Origin: Dendrocalamus latiflorus
Lineage: Eukaryota > Streptophyta > Magnoliopsida > Poales > Poaceae
Length of the DNA stretch: 64,000 nucleotides
Assembly (NCBI GenBank): GCA_017311315.1
Contig: CM029658.1
Coordinates: 30,605,327-30,669,326 of the forward strand
Direction: 5' to 3'
The position numbers and the translations under genes are program-made. Under the pieces are notes generated by a model. That model was not told the origin of the DNA, did not search any database, and saw only the letters and a list, made by a program, of their open reading frames with translations. Positions within the stretch are counted from its first letter, which is position 1, and each line of letters begins with the position of its first letter. This document shows positions 33,266 through 44,557 of this stretch, one piece after another.

Positions 33266-34227
33266 AATAAATAAAGACAGTAGCTATTTTCTGTAAGCAT
33301 GCAGTTGACAACGTTACTCACCTTACGTTCAAACCAACCAACAAATTGCTCCCTGTGACGTCTCTCAACGCCGTGTGTAGTAATCTTTTTGAGTTCCTCC
33401 TTATGCAAACTACATATGATCAAAACAAAGGTACTCAATTAGAAAAACATTAATCATGAGGAACATTAAACACACACCATTTGTAATTTCAACTTACTCA
33501 ATCCATGGAATAGCCTCATCACAGTTTGTTATTATGTAGTGCCGCATCTGCTTCAACTCTAAAGTAGGAATAGACTCAACTTTGCAACCTTTCTTACTGT
33601 AGTCAATGGTCTGAAATACGCTAAGCCCAGACGGTGGTTCATTTGCTGCACTACTTTCATGACGCTCTGGGCGGTTTAGCTTCGTATCAATGTCTTCTAG
33701 GAACCGAGAACAAAATGTCATGCACTCCTCAGCGATATATCCCTCTGCTATAGAACCTTCAGGTTGTGCTTTGTTCCTCACATATCCTTTCAGCGTACGT
33801 AGATACCTCTCGACTGGATACATCCATCTATAACACACAGGTCCTCCAATTCTAGCCTCCTCAGCTAAATGAACTGGCAAATGCATCATAATATCAAAAA
33901 ATGCTGGTGGGAATAACATCTCTAGCCGACATAAAGTCTCTCCAATCGAAGAGGTCAGTTTTTCAAGGTCACTTTCCACCAGTTCCTTTGAACATAATGA
34001 ACTGAAAAAATTACTTAGCTGAATCAATGGGATAGCAACATCTTGAGGCAATATGTTGCGTACTACTAGTGGTAATAGTTTCTGTAATATAACATGATAG
34101 TCATGAGTCTTCAGTCCAGAAACCTTACATCCCTTGACGTCCACACATCTCTTTATATTTGCTGCAAAACCATCAGGCATCCTCACTCCTTGTAGGAATT
34201 TGCATAACATTTCCTTCTCATCCTTGC

Positions 34228-35649
34228 CTAAGCTGTACAACGCTGATGGCAAAGTATACTTGCCATTCTCCACCACAGGATGTTGATCCTTCCTAATCCC
34301 AAGATTCTGCAAGTCAAGCCGAGCCTTCCCACCATCCTTACATTTACCAGCAATGTCCCCAATATGCTCTCACCAATATTCTTCTTGATGTGCATGACAT
34401 CCAAATTATGTCTAATAAGCAATTTTTCCCAGTACGGTAGTTGGAAGAATACACTCTTCTTCCTCCAATTGTGCCACCTAGTTTCTTCTTCACGCTGCTT
34501 CCTCTTCCTTGTGCCTTGCCCAAATTTTGGTTGCTCAAAACTGTCATATTGTTGCAGAACCTCTTCACCAGTAAGTGGCACCGGAGCCTCCCTTGTTTCT
34601 ACCTTGTTGTTGAAGCTACTTTTATTCCTGCGCCATCTATGGTTATGTGGCAGAAAGCGACGATGACCCAGGTAGCAATGCTTGTAGCCAAATTTCAACC
34701 ATAAGTATTCTGTATACTTATGACAGTAAGGACATGCAAACTTGCCTTTAGTACTCCAACCAGACAGCATGGCATATGCAGGGAAATCGTTTATGGTCCA
34801 TAGTAGAACTGCACGTAAGGTAAAATTTTTCCTAACCTTTGCATCCCATGTGAGAACACCTTTTTCCCAAAGATCCTTTAGCTCATCGATCAGTGGCTGC
34901 AAATAGACATCGATGTTCATTCCAGGAGATTTGGGCCCTGGTATCAGCATTGACATCATCCAATACGATTGTTTTAAACACAACCAAGGAGGCAAGTTAT
35001 AAGGGATTATGATGACAGGCCAAGTAGTGTATGCAACATTCAACATCCCAAACGGATTGAAGCCATCAGATGCAAGTCCAAGCCTTACATTGCGAGGGTT
35101 AGATGCAAATTCCTCCTCCAGGGCATCCAAATGCTTCCATGCCAATGAGTCCGCAGGGTGACGCATTTTCCCATCACGCACCAGTCCTTCCTTATGCCAA
35201 CGCATAAGTTTTGATGTCGACTCCCTCATAAACAATCTTTGCAGCCGAGGAGTAAGTGGGAAATACCGCAAGATCTTATGTGGAAAACGCTTTTGTCCGC
35301 CACAAGTGCTAGAGGACTCAGCATCTTCAGAAGAGTCGGTCCCTTTCCACCTAGACTGACCACAGGTTGGACATGTATCCAAGTCAGCATAATCCCCATG
35401 AAATAACACACAGTCGTTCACACATGCATGAATCTTTTGGTAGTCGAGTCCAAGATCTCGAACAACCTTACGCACTTTATCCAAGGTGTCTGGGATACCA
35501 GGGTGGAACAACACGAACAGATCAAGGATCGACTGTATTCCATTGTTACTAAAACCATGCATGCACTTCATCTGAAAGATCCTGATAATGAAAGAACTTC
35601 TTTGCACTCTCATTTGGCTCTTCATCTCCACTTCCTGTGAGTTCGCCAT
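34228..35649 (-). CDS. TNP2 catalytic region of the CACTA transposase
   Basis: It encodes the zinc-binding CPTCG segment, the conserved LASDGFNPFGMLN and NLPPWLCLK, SGWSTKGKFACPYCH, and HNLDVMHIKKNI. Its 5' end lies in a different frame from the N-terminal domain (35549-36001), and its 3' end leaves frame near 34345. Confidence 0.85.
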   Translation of the reverse strand: MANSQEVEMKSQMRVQRSSFIIRIFQMKCMHGFSNNGIQSILDLFVLFHPGIPDTLDKVRKVVRDLGLDYQKIHACVNDCVLFHGDYADLDTCPTCGQSRWKGTDSSEDAESSSTCGGQKRFPHKILRYFPLTPRLQRLFMRESTSKLMRWHKEGLVRDGKMRHPADSLAWKHLDALEEEFASNPRNVRLGLASDGFNPFGMLNVAYTTWPVIIIPYNLPPWLCLKQSYWMMSMLIPGPKSPGMNIDVYLQPLIDELKDLWEKGVLTWDAKVRKNFTLRAVLLWTINDFPAYAMLSGWSTKGKFACPYCHKYTEYLWLKFGYKHCYLGHRRFLPHNHRWRRNKSSFNNKVETREAPVPLTGEEVLQQYDSFEQPKFGQGTRKRKQREEETRWHNWRKKSVFFQLPYWEKLLIRHNLDVMHIKKNIGESILGTLLVNVRMVGRLGLTCRILGLGRINILWWRMASILCHQRCTA

Positions 35650-36181
35650 GTATAGCTCCGCGGATTAGTGCAGAAATCAGTTCTTTGCTAGCAGGCGCAT
35701 CACCTGTTTCGCCATCATCGTATTCTCCTTCAGCAGGGTTATCCTCCTGAGGACATGCAACTAAATCTTGAGCATTACCTTCTCCTTGGATGAAACTTTC
35801 ATCGAACCCTCTAAGTACCAAATGACTTCGAACATCTTTTTGATTTCTGTAGGACATGCAACGGCAACGAGCACATGGACATGGAGCAGTTTCTTCTTTA
35901 GATCTGCCTCCAAAGTTATTCTGAATGAAGTCCTTAAATCCTTTTTGCCATTCAGCAGTATACTTCGCCATGCGCATCCAGCTCCTATCTTCAATCGACA
36001 TGCTGCTGCCTTGCCTCCTGGAAAACAGCCCACCGACTATTCACCACGGACCCAACCTTCCCAACAACACCAGCTATATTATCCGATTGCCCTGCCTGCT
36101 TCTGCTTGACACCTGCATTAAATCGGTACAGTAAGGTTAAAGTTCCAGGTAAAGCAGACATAAAAAATGGTAATAGGATAT

Positions 36182-36235
36182 TGTAGGATCGTCGATGGCA
36201 ATCAGAGGGGGGTGAATGATTACACCGCATAGCGA
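36182..36235 (-). mobile_element. Sirevirus LTR-end fragment inside the CACTA element
   Basis: TGTAGGATCGTCGATGGCAA plus CAGAGGGGGGTGAATG closely follows the outer-edge motif of the large Sirevirus LTR. It lies in the first intron of the transposase gene, reading as the 3' end of a minus-strand LTR. How far right the LTR extends (perhaps to about 37000) could not be fixed. Confidence 0.5.
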
Positions 36236-37215
36236 AAACTTTTTCTCAAATTTTCTGTCTTTTTAATTGTTTAATCTGAAAAATAAAAATAACCAAAAAA
36301 AACAGAAAACAAAACAGAGCCAATTTTTTGGGTACTGTAACAATACTGTACAGTACTGTAGCGTGAATTAAAAAAATTTACTGCCGTCACCTTTGGACTT
36401 TTTTTCTCTCCTAACTTACTCACAATAGCTAAGTGTATAATACGTGTACGTATTCTCTTTTTCTTGATCTACTATGCCAGCATGCACGTGATCATCAAAG
36501 AATTGAAGTGCGAACCCTTAGCCAAAATTGCATGCACTAATGCAGCCACCAACATGCTAATACAAACCTTAATTAGCACTTGCCTTAATTACCTCTAATC
36601 CCGTACGGTCAGCCGCGCGGCCGCAATTCAACTATCAGCCATGGCGTGCAAAACATCCAGCAGATTGAAGGGAACCTGGGAGAGGAGACAAAATATAACA
36701 GGAGACGGAGGCAATAGCGGAAGCAATAGCAGATGGAGGTAAATTCTTTCTTGTTATCTCTCAAACCCAATCTCTAATACAATATATAACAAACCTGTCT
36801 ACTCCGACTAGGACTCATATAAGTAAAAGACTCGGGAACTAACCCAAATACTATTGTGTTGCCGTAAGCAACCAGGAAACCAACTCTTACTCGGCTGCAG
36901 CATCCGAATCCACCCCTGCTTGCGTGAAATGCCCCATTAATGATTATGCTTCGTAACGCCACTCAAAATGTGTAAATAATGTCCCATTAATGTATGTCAC
37001 TTTTGGTATTTATGCTCGCTTTTTTTCACCCCTTTTATCATATACACCCCACAGTAAATGACGTTCTTGTTACAAATGAGCGCACAAAGGTGACGATGCA
37101 TGAACTATATCATAGAATCAACCGACATATTTCAGTAAATCATATTTAAATCCACCAATAAATCAGGGGACAACAGTACACCATACTAATTACTCATGAA
37201 ATTTATACAGCAATC

Positions 37216-37302
37216 TTGTGCAAAAACCATACAATTCGGCATTCTATTGTGCAAAAACCATACAATTCGGCATTCTATTGTGCAAAAACCATACAATTCG
37301 GC
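37216..37302 (+). repeat. 31-bp tandem repeat, about 3 copies
   Basis: TTGTGCAAAAACCATACAAT plus TCGGCATTCTA starts at 37216, 37247 and 37278; the copies are essentially identical. Confidence 0.9.
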
Positions 37303-37429
37303 ATTTATCTCATATGCAGTCAGAAGTAGATAATTTCTACTGTCAATCGGTCATCCAGTACTCCAGTAAATACTCATCCGATTCCTAATCCCATAATAAT
37401 AACAATTCAGAGTTTCTCAGTTTCAGTTG

Positions 37430-37795
37430 AAGACTTACGGGGCGGCAACGGGGAGGCCGGAGGCGGGGCGGGCCGGGAAGATCCGGGACGGCGCGGGGAG
37501 GCCGGATGCGGAGCGGGCCGGGAGGCGGGGGCGCGGGGCGGCGTCGGGAAGATCCGAAGAGGGGAGGCGGGGCGGGCCGGGAAGATCCGGGACGGCGCGG
37601 GGAGGCTGGAGGCGGAGTGGGCCGGGAGGCGAGGGCGCAGGGCGGCGCCGGGAGGCGGGGGCGCGCGGCGGCGTCGGCGAGCTGGCGAGGCGACGAAGTG
37701 AGGAACGGCGGCGTCGGCGCCGTTTTTTGGCTTCGGCCTTCTGCGCTTGGCTTCAGGAGTTTGGGAGGGGTGCGGCTCAGATGCTGTACCAACGA
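37430..37795 (-). repeat. GC-rich repeat at the 5' exon of the CACTA gene
   Basis: Irregular repeats of GGGCCGGGAAGATCCGGGAC and GGAGGCGGGGGCGC lie just inside the right subterminal region. A minus-strand donor (CCCC/GTAAGTC) at about 37438 suggests this is the leader exon. Long open frames here are low-complexity Pro/Ala/Arg and not credible proteins. Confidence 0.6.
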
Positions 37796-38215
37796 CTAAC
37801 AACCGTGGCAATACAACCCTAGAAGATGCAACGAACCCAAATTTCGTTGCGATAGATACAACCCTATTGCAACACAAGCAACGATTCATGCAACGAATCA
37901 AAACCGTTGCAAAACTGTCCAGTATTCGCAACCATCAGCAAAAGGGTGGCAACAACGTCGACATATTGCAACGCAAATCAAATGAATCACAATGCAAATT
38001 CATTACGTGGCAATATTGTCAAGTACTTGCAACCATTTTATAAATGGTGGCGATAGCACCTACCAATTGCAACGAAATGCATGGTAATCGCCACGCAAAA
38101 ATATGCGTGGCAACATGGTCAACTATCGCAACCAAAAATGAAAATGGTGGCAATAGCCCCTACCTATTGCAACAAATTTTGTGTCGTTGCAAAGTTGATC
38201 GTGGTATTAGGGTCA
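37795..38215. repeat. Right subterminal repeat region of the CACTA element
   Basis: Repeated TTGCAAC, GTTGCGA, CGTGGCAA and complements match the left subterminal motifs. Confidence 0.8.
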
Positions 38216-38231
38216 AAACCTTGTAGTGACT

Positions 38232-39600
38232 CTTTCTGATCAACTGGCTCGCCATCCTCATCTGGGTCAAGATAGGCTGTAGAAGCCATCGGAGTTGACA
38301 CCGGCTTACCATCACTCATGTCGAAGCGTCTCAGGAGGTCACAGGTGTACTTGCCTTGATGCAAGAAGGTACCCTCCCGAGTCTGCTTGACTTGGACGCC
38401 AAGGAAGAAGCTTAACTCGCCCATCATGCTCATCTCAAATTCGGAGCTCATGACATCCGAAAACTGGGAAACGAGAGCATGAGAGGAGCCGCTAAAGATG
38501 ATGTCATCGACATAGATCTGGACGAGCAGAAGGTCATTGTCATGTCGGCGAATGAACAAGGTCTTGTCTACTTTACCCATCTCAAAACCATGACTCAGAA
38601 GGTAGGACTTAAGCCTCTCATACCAAGCTCTAGGGGCCTGCTTATATCCATACAAAGCTTTGAAAAGCTTGAAGACATGGTTAGGGTATTTGGGGTTTTC
38701 GAAACCAGGAGGCTGTCTCACATAGACTTCTTCCTCAATGAAACCATTAAGTAAGACACTCTTGATGTCCATCTAGTAAAGCTTGAAACCCTTAGAAGCT
38801 GCAAAGGCAAGCAGGATTCTAATGGCCTCAAGTCTAGCTACAGGGGCAAAGGTCTCCTCAAAATCTAGACCCTCAACCTGAGAGAACCCCTGAGCTACCA
38901 GTCTAGCCTTGTTTCGAATAACCACTCCATCCTTGCTCTGCTTGTTCTTGAACACCCACTTGGTCCCAATGACATTGTGACCTCGCGGGGGCTCGACAAG
39001 CGACCAGACCTTGTTTCTCTCGAAGTTTTCTAGCTCCTCATGCATGACATTGACCCAAGATTCGTCGGAAAGAGTATGAGAAACATCCTTGGGCTCAAAG
39101 GAGGCAATGTAAGCAGAATGGAGATAGAATTGAGATAAGCCAGATTTTGAGCGGGTAACACGCTCGAAGAGGTCTCCAATAATCTGCTCGGAAGGATGAG
39201 CTTTCTGAATGTGTCTAGGAGGTCCTGGATGAGATGAAGAAGTGGCCTCTACCTCATGAGCAGTAGAGGTAGGAATAGAGCCACTTGCTCCAGAAGGCAG
39301 AGGCTGATCACCTCGAGGTGCGGTGGAAGACGGCACCTCAAGGGGTGGATGAAGGACTGGATCGGGTAGACAACCCTCATCTCCATCATCCTCATCATCC
39401 ACGAAGATGGGCTCGGACTGCTCTAAAGAACCTGAGATATTGGGCCTAGTCCTCGGGCTGGCCTCATCGAAGGTCACCTCACAAGTTTCTAGCATTTTGC
39501 TAGACTCGCAGTTCCAAACCCTATAAGCTCGCGAAGAAGGCGAGTAACATAGAAAGATACCATCACAAGAGCGTGACTCAAACTTGTCTAGGTTCCCGGA
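38232..39600 (-). pseudogene. Sirevirus reverse transcriptase (N-terminal and core)
   Basis: On the minus strand: a variable Pro/Ser-rich linker after integrase, then WVFKNKQSKDG, KARLVAQGFSQ, FAPVARLEAIR, LLNGFIEEEVYV, and the catalytic YVDDIIF near 38500. TAG at 38770-38772 stands where Gln precedes MDIKS. The frame ends at the CACTA junction in VDQKES; RNase H continues at 30578. Confidence 0.9.
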
Positions 39601-39602
39601 CT

Positions 39603-40745
39603 TCAGAATAAAGCACTTGCAACCAAAAACACGAAAATGAGAGACGGCTTTCGCCCGTATCTCAACTCATAAGAAGTGCGGTGCAAGTGTGCCCTAAGAA
39701 AAACTCGATTTGAGACATGGCACGCGGTGGCTATAGCCTCAGCCCAAAACTTTCGTGGTGTAGAGTACTCATCAAGCATCGTCCTGGCCATCTCGACCAA
39801 GGTACGGTTCTTCCTCTCCACAACGCCATTCTGCTGTGGGACGTGCGGAGAAGAGAACTGGTGCTCTACACCCGTCTCAACACAGAACCTCTCAAAGTAG
39901 GAATTCTTGAACTCCGTGCCATTGTCACTGCGGATCGCTCGTAAGGCACCCGGAAGCTCAATAGAAAGCCTACTGAAAAGACCTCGAAAATGTGTAAATG
40001 TCTCATCCTTCGAGGCTAAGAAAAACACCCAAGAAAACCTCGAATAGTCATCGACCACGACAAGAACATACTACTTCCCTCCGGCTGACTGCACTCGAGC
40101 TGGTCCGACTGTGTCCATGTGGAGCAGCTGTCCCGGTGCATCAGTCATGGTCACTGTGACCGGAGGGTGAGAAGCGGCAACCATCTTGTCGTGCTGGCAT
40201 GGAGCACAAACAAGGTCTTTGACCATTTTGAGCTTCGGCAGACCACGAATGAGGTCGTGGCCGCTAACTCGGGCCAAATGGTCAAATCCGATATGACCAA
40301 GTCTCCTATGCCAGAAAGAGAGGCCGCGGGACTCAGAAGCAACTAAACACCTGAGAGGATCACCAGAAGACTCAGAAAAATCAGCACGAAAGATCCTCCC
40401 AAAACGAGAAATCCCGCAAACCAGACTACCCAAAGAATCAAGAATTTTGCAATTGTTTTTCTTAAAGCTCACCTCAAAGTCGTCATCGGTAAGCTGAGAG
40501 ACGGAAAGCAAATTGTACTGCAGCTTACTAACCAAGGCAACATCTTTTAAAATGAAGGAATCATTAATGCGCACAGTACCTTTGGCGATGACGCGCCCAG
40601 ATGAAGCATCTCCGAAGGTGATCGTCTCATCACCTGGAGCACGGGCAAGGGAAGAAAACCAGCGGGAATCTCCGGTCATGTGTCGTGAGCACCCGGAGTC
40701 TACAAGCCAAACCTTTCCCTTCCCTGCCCGGCGAACCTGAGTCAA
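39603..40745 (-). pseudogene. Sirevirus protease and integrase
   Basis: Protease motif LVDSGCSRHMTG lies at about 40700. The GAG-pre-integrase zinc segment (FWHRRLGHIGF, CAPCQHDK) follows, then the integrase core with HMDTVGP, VDDYSRFSW, IRSDNGTEF and PQQNGVVERKNRT. A TAG at 40071-40073 separates the two open frames, and homology leaves frame near 39610. Confidence 0.88.
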
Positions 40746-40801
40746 CGAGAGAGTAAAGTCTCAGTACTGGGATAAATCAAGAGTGATTTTGGTACCCAAT
40801 A

Positions 40802-42634
40802 CTAAGTAACACGTGGAGCAGATGAAGTAGTCAAACACGACTGACCTCTATCTACCCTACGCTCTGTGTGACTCAAAGAAGTAGAAGGTCTGAGAGCAGA
40901 CCTGAAGCTGTTGCGGGGTCCGACTGCTATGGGAGAGCGAGTCGGAACACCGACAACACGCTGATAATGCCGTGGGTAGCTATCTCGACGGGGAAACCGA
41001 GATCTACCCTCAGGACAGCGGAAGACACGACCCGAGGCAGCATGAGGATGAAAAACAGAAGACTCAGAAAAACCAAGTCCTCTATGCTGCCCAAACTCCG
41101 CAACAGGAGCAGACCTAGACCTCGTGTTGGTCTTAGGTGCACTCAAGGTCTGGGGCTGACCCTGAATACGCCTAGGAGACTCAACACGGTCTTTACGCGC
41201 GATCTTGGCGTGCCTGAAGCATCGATCGATCAGATGCCCATCCTTTTGACAGAAGGTGCAGTGATACTTCTTCCTTTGAGAGGTAGAAGTAGCACGCTCA
41301 AACTTCGCCTTCTGAGAGGCTGAAGCGGCAGGTGAGATCACCTTGCTGTCAGAGATCCCGTGGACAAAGCCCGCTGATTTGAATTTGACCTCATCAGATC
41401 TGGGCTCGACCTCGATCACGCCTCCTACTATGGGTCGGAGAATAGCAGGAGGATGCTTCCTTATATCCTCATAGAAATCATATCCTAGACCTTCATTGAA
41501 CTTGCAAATCTTGGATTGGTCTAGAATAAGATTAAGCTTCTTCTTGCCTCCTACAAATCTCTCGAGAGTGTTCATAAGATACTAACACTCCCGAAAGAGA
41601 GAGGTGCAAGAAGAGCAGGGAGAAGAGGGAACAGCAGGAGGTAAGGGAGCAGAAGAAGAACCAACAGCAGAGGAACGAATGGCTTGTGCACACACAACCG
41701 ACTCAGAATGGACAGTCCTATTGCTAGCAGGTTGGTTCACGTCGCTAAGCGTCTCTACCTTACCCTGGGGCTTCTCCCCCTCCTCAGCAATCACATCACA
41801 ACAAGATTGTGGCTTCTCTAATAAGTCCTTAGTTAGCTTCACACATTTTTCTTCCAATGCAATCAAGTCAATTTTTAGTTTATCACAATTTTTGCATGGT
41901 GAGCTAACAGGATCCTTAGAAGCATAATTAGCCAATTTCTTATTGTGGTTAATCATTTCTTGAAACTGCTTGGAAACAGATTCAAGTTTAGCAGTTAATC
42001 TAGGACAGTTTGAGCATGAAGCAACTGGCTCACATAACCAAGCATACAACTCAGAGATTTTATGATCTGCCTTCTTTAGATTTAACTTCAAATTATTGCA
42101 AGTTTCACATGACTCAGGCAGATCAAGAAGCATGGTATAAAGACCTCTAAAAGCATTGTCCTTATCCTCACATGAGGTGCAAGCAATAGTCTTAACAGGA
42201 GTAGATGAAGTAGAAGCAATCCTACTCATTTCTAGTTCAGCCAAGAGACTAAGATTCTCCACCTTAATAGTATCAAGCTCGGAGGACAAACTATCATGCG
42301 AGGTCCTTAATTTCTCCATATCACCCAACAAAGCAGAGCATGTGTCACAATCATCACTAGAGGGAACAGATGTAAGAGCAATAATCTCTAGTGACAATCT
42401 ATCTACTTCCTTCTCTAACTTAGTACACCTAGCCTTAGCTCTAGCATGAAATCTGCCTAGCTTAAGAAAAGCATGATTGAGCTGGTCGTAGGTGGGGCAT
42501 ACCTCGTCCGAGTCGGAGTACAGTTTGATGTCGCTCAGTTCGTCCTCGAGGGCCATGAAGCACATGCCGGAGAAGTCGTCGCCGCTCTTGGGGTCTTGAT
42601 CACCCGTCCCGTCGTCGTTGCTCCATCCCTCCAC
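40802..42634 (-). pseudogene. Sirevirus extended Gag: coiled coil and second zinc knuckle
   Basis: The 42634-41582 frame is Glu/Lys/Ser-rich with repeated CX2C pairs (CDTCSALL, CETCNNL, CSNCPRL, CKNCDKL) in a long coiled-coil pattern. After one stop the 41575-40802 frame has a further knuckle (CTFCQKDGHLIDRC) and a basic Arg/Ser tail. Such a long Gag with extra knuckle and coiled coil is typical of Sireviruses. Confidence 0.78.
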
Positions 42635-42786
42635 CTCGCTGAGGTCGAGGTCATCGAAGGCGGTGAGGACGCGGTGGAAGAGCTTCTTGGCCTTTCCGAA
42701 GTCGCGGAACTTCTTCTTGCCTTGAGGGTGCGCTGGAGTCTTCTTGTTGCGGTTCTTGTCGGTGTAGTCGTTCTTGCCCGAACCGC

Positions 42787-43697
42787 CTAGTCAGCTTTGC
42801 CCTTCTCCAGTTTGAGGCAGTTTGCCCGAATGTGGTTGGGGCCACCACACTCGAAGCAGATGACTGGTCCACCTCTCTTTCTGTCCCTCCTCCTCTTGTA
42901 AGCATGGGAGAACTTCCGAGCTAGGAGGGCCAGCTGTTCATCCTCTAGCTGCTCTAACTGATCATTAGTTACGTCACAGAGAGCAGCTAGGGAGAACCCA
43001 CAGAGCGAATCGCCAGAAAGACCAGAAGCCGAACTGGGATCGGTAATTAAAGCCATCGACTGCGACTTCGACTTACGAGAGACAATGTCGATCTCGTGTG
43101 CTTGAGGCGCGAGTACAGCGCGTCAAGCGTCAAAGTCGAGAGGTCGGTGGTGTCCTTGATGGTAGTCACCTTCATCTCCCAAACACGAAGGTCGAGTGCA
43201 GCAAGCATCTGACGAGCGTTGTTCGAGTCGGGGTATGTGAGACTGACCGCTCGGAGATTGCTCAAGATCTTGTGGAAACGCGCAAAGCACTCATCCAGGG
43301 ATTCGCCAGCGAGCATTTCAAACGTGTTGTAATCTCGCTTGAACTGATCCTGTCGCACCGTCTTTATCTGGGTGGTGCCCTCATGGTAAGCATCGAGGGT
43401 CACCCAGATATCGAAGGCGGACGAAAGATGAGAGATGCGATCAAACTCACTACGACTCAGGCCCTGGATAATGATGTTCCTTGCCTTAGTGTTTGCCTCA
43501 ACATTAGCCATGTTCCCGGCATTGATGTTCTCATCGGCAGGAACAACAAACCGGACCTTAACCTTGCGCCAGATGGCATACCCTTGAGCCTGGATGTATG
43601 TTTCCATTCGGCTCTTCCAGAAGGGTTAATCATGCCATCAAAAACGGGCGGCTTGGTCGAGTACTTGTCCATCGCCATGGCTCTTGAGACCGGTTAA
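42787..43697 (-). pseudogene. Sirevirus Gag N-terminal part
   Basis: It starts MAMDKYSTKPPVFDG at about 43678, shifts frame near 43610, and continues METYIQAQGYAIWRKV, LSRSEFDRISH and YNTFEMLAGESLDE (UBN2-type gag). A second frame change near 43050 leads to DQLEQLEDEQLALLARKF and the first zinc knuckle, CFECGGPNHIRANC. TAG lies at 42787. Confidence 0.85.
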
Positions 43698-43717
43698 GAT
43701 CTACTGATTAGAGCTAA

Positions 43718-43732
43718 CCGGCTCTAATACTA
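43718..43732 (-). other. Sirevirus primer-binding site (degenerate)
   Basis: On the minus strand TAGTATTAGAGCCGG follows the 5' LTR. It resembles the Met-tRNA site TGGTATCAGAGCC with C-to-T type changes. Confidence 0.6.
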
Positions 43733-43734
43733 AT

Positions 43735-44244
43735 TGTTGCACCGAAATGGCGACAGAGGGGGGTGAATGACGCCTTAAAAATCTCAACCCCTCAAAAGTA
43801 CTTACTTAAGAGATCCCTCTCCAAGAGCTAAGGAGCTGTGATGAGAGATTCAAACAGCCTACTGGACCTCTAAGCACCAGAGAAAAGAGGTAAACAATCG
43901 CCAAGAAGTGACCCCTCAAGGAAACTCATAAAAACACTTCTCCCCAATAGCTACGATAAGATGTGAAGTGGGACCTACTAGCTCTTCAATTAAACCAGAG
44001 AGGAAATCAGGGAACTAAGGCACCACAACAACAAAGAGGAACTCACATAAACAAGAAATGCCAAATCTCAGCAAAAAGGACAAACCCCATAGGTGCTGCT
44101 GAAGAAGGCCGGTCTGACCAGTGTACCCAGGCCGGTCTGACCAGTGTACCTAGGCCGGTCAGACCGCCATATCCCATCCGGTCTGACCGCTCGGCTGAAA
44201 TTCAGACGACCAGAAACTGAATTTTCAAGCTGGAAAATTTTGGG
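43735..44244 (-). repeat. 5' LTR of the Sirevirus, inner part
   Basis: It begins TGTTGCACCG, parallel to 26164 onward, and is cut at TTGGG by the array-bearing LTR element. The remainder lies at 53490-55018. Confidence 0.9.
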
Positions 44245-44537
44245 TGTTGTAGGGGTGGCCCAACCCCCCGTGACTGGGCCGTGCAAATAGTCCAACATGT
44301 AATAGGCCCAATAGTGTAGAGGAATATAACAGTGTAAATATACCAGTGTACCCCCATCCTTTGTAAATGCTAAGGGGTAGAATGGGGATTTCCCATTCTA
44401 CCCCACTCACATATATATAAGCCCCCACGAGGGGCAAAGGGGAACATCTCCCTCATTCTCACCACCTCTCCAGATCTAGCTCTCTTCCTCTCCTATCGGT
44501 CTCCCCCTCTCTTCCTGTTTAGCCCGTAGCTACGACA
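44245..44537 (+). repeat. 5' LTR of the array-bearing element
   Basis: It is 293 bp from TGTTGTAG to CTACGACA. It contains a TATA box (ATATATATAA, 44411-44420) and a CT-rich end. Confidence 0.95.
44411..44420 (+). promoter_or_regulatory. TATA box in the 5' LTR of the array-bearing element
   Basis: ATATATATAA is followed by GCCCCCACGAGGGG. It is the likely core promoter for the genomic transcript; an identical site lies in the 3' LTR near 53362. Confidence 0.65.
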
Positions 44538-44539
44538 GA

Positions 44540-44557
44540 TGGTGCCGTCCGTGGGGA
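44540..44557 (+). other. Primer-binding site of the array-bearing element
   Basis: TGGTGCCGTCCGTGGGGA starts two bases after the LTR. It resembles the TGGCGCCGT-type sites used by several grass Gypsy lineages, which suggests a Gypsy helper (inference). Confidence 0.6.

Larger units (their letters stand above)
31760..36001 (-). pseudogene. CACTA TNP2-type transposase gene, multi-exon, frameshifted
   Basis: On the minus strand from ATG at 36001 (MSIEDRSWM): a transposase-associated N-terminal domain with CPCARCRC (to 35549), the TNP2 catalytic region (35649-34228; HGDYADLDTCPTCG, DGFNPFG, LTWDAKV, LDVMHIKKN), DUF4218 (34312-33494; MYPVERYL, KGYVRNKA), then, after small GT-AG introns, a Transposase_24/Ptta-like part (33265-32700) and a coiled coil (32450-32220). 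The tail ends at about 31760. Two one-base shifts, near 35600 and 34345, break the TNP2 frame. A GC-rich first exon (37790-37439) with a GTAAGT donor probably forms the leader. All domains appear to lie in one transcription unit. Confidence 0.8.
30582..38228 (-). mobile_element. CACTA (En/Spm-type) DNA transposon inserted in the Sirevirus pol
   Basis: It is 7647 bp, with termini CACTACAAGG...CCTTGTAGTG and the 3-bp target duplication ACT (30579-30581, 38229-38231). Subterminal regions carry many TTGCAACG/TTGCCACG repeats. The internal minus-strand gene encodes a TNP2-type transposase with a second plant-transposase domain. The insertion splits the Sirevirus between RT and RNase H. Confidence 0.95.

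Noticed and set aside
37385..37931. Pro/Ala/Arg-rich minus-strand frames of 135 and 174 codons
   Set aside because: They are low-complexity translation of GC-rich repeats in the CACTA leader exon. Both overlap in different frames.
44225..44437. 70-codon minus-strand frame MPLVGAYIYV, repeated at 53072-53389
   Set aside because: It lies across the 293-bp LTRs and appears twice only because the LTRs do.
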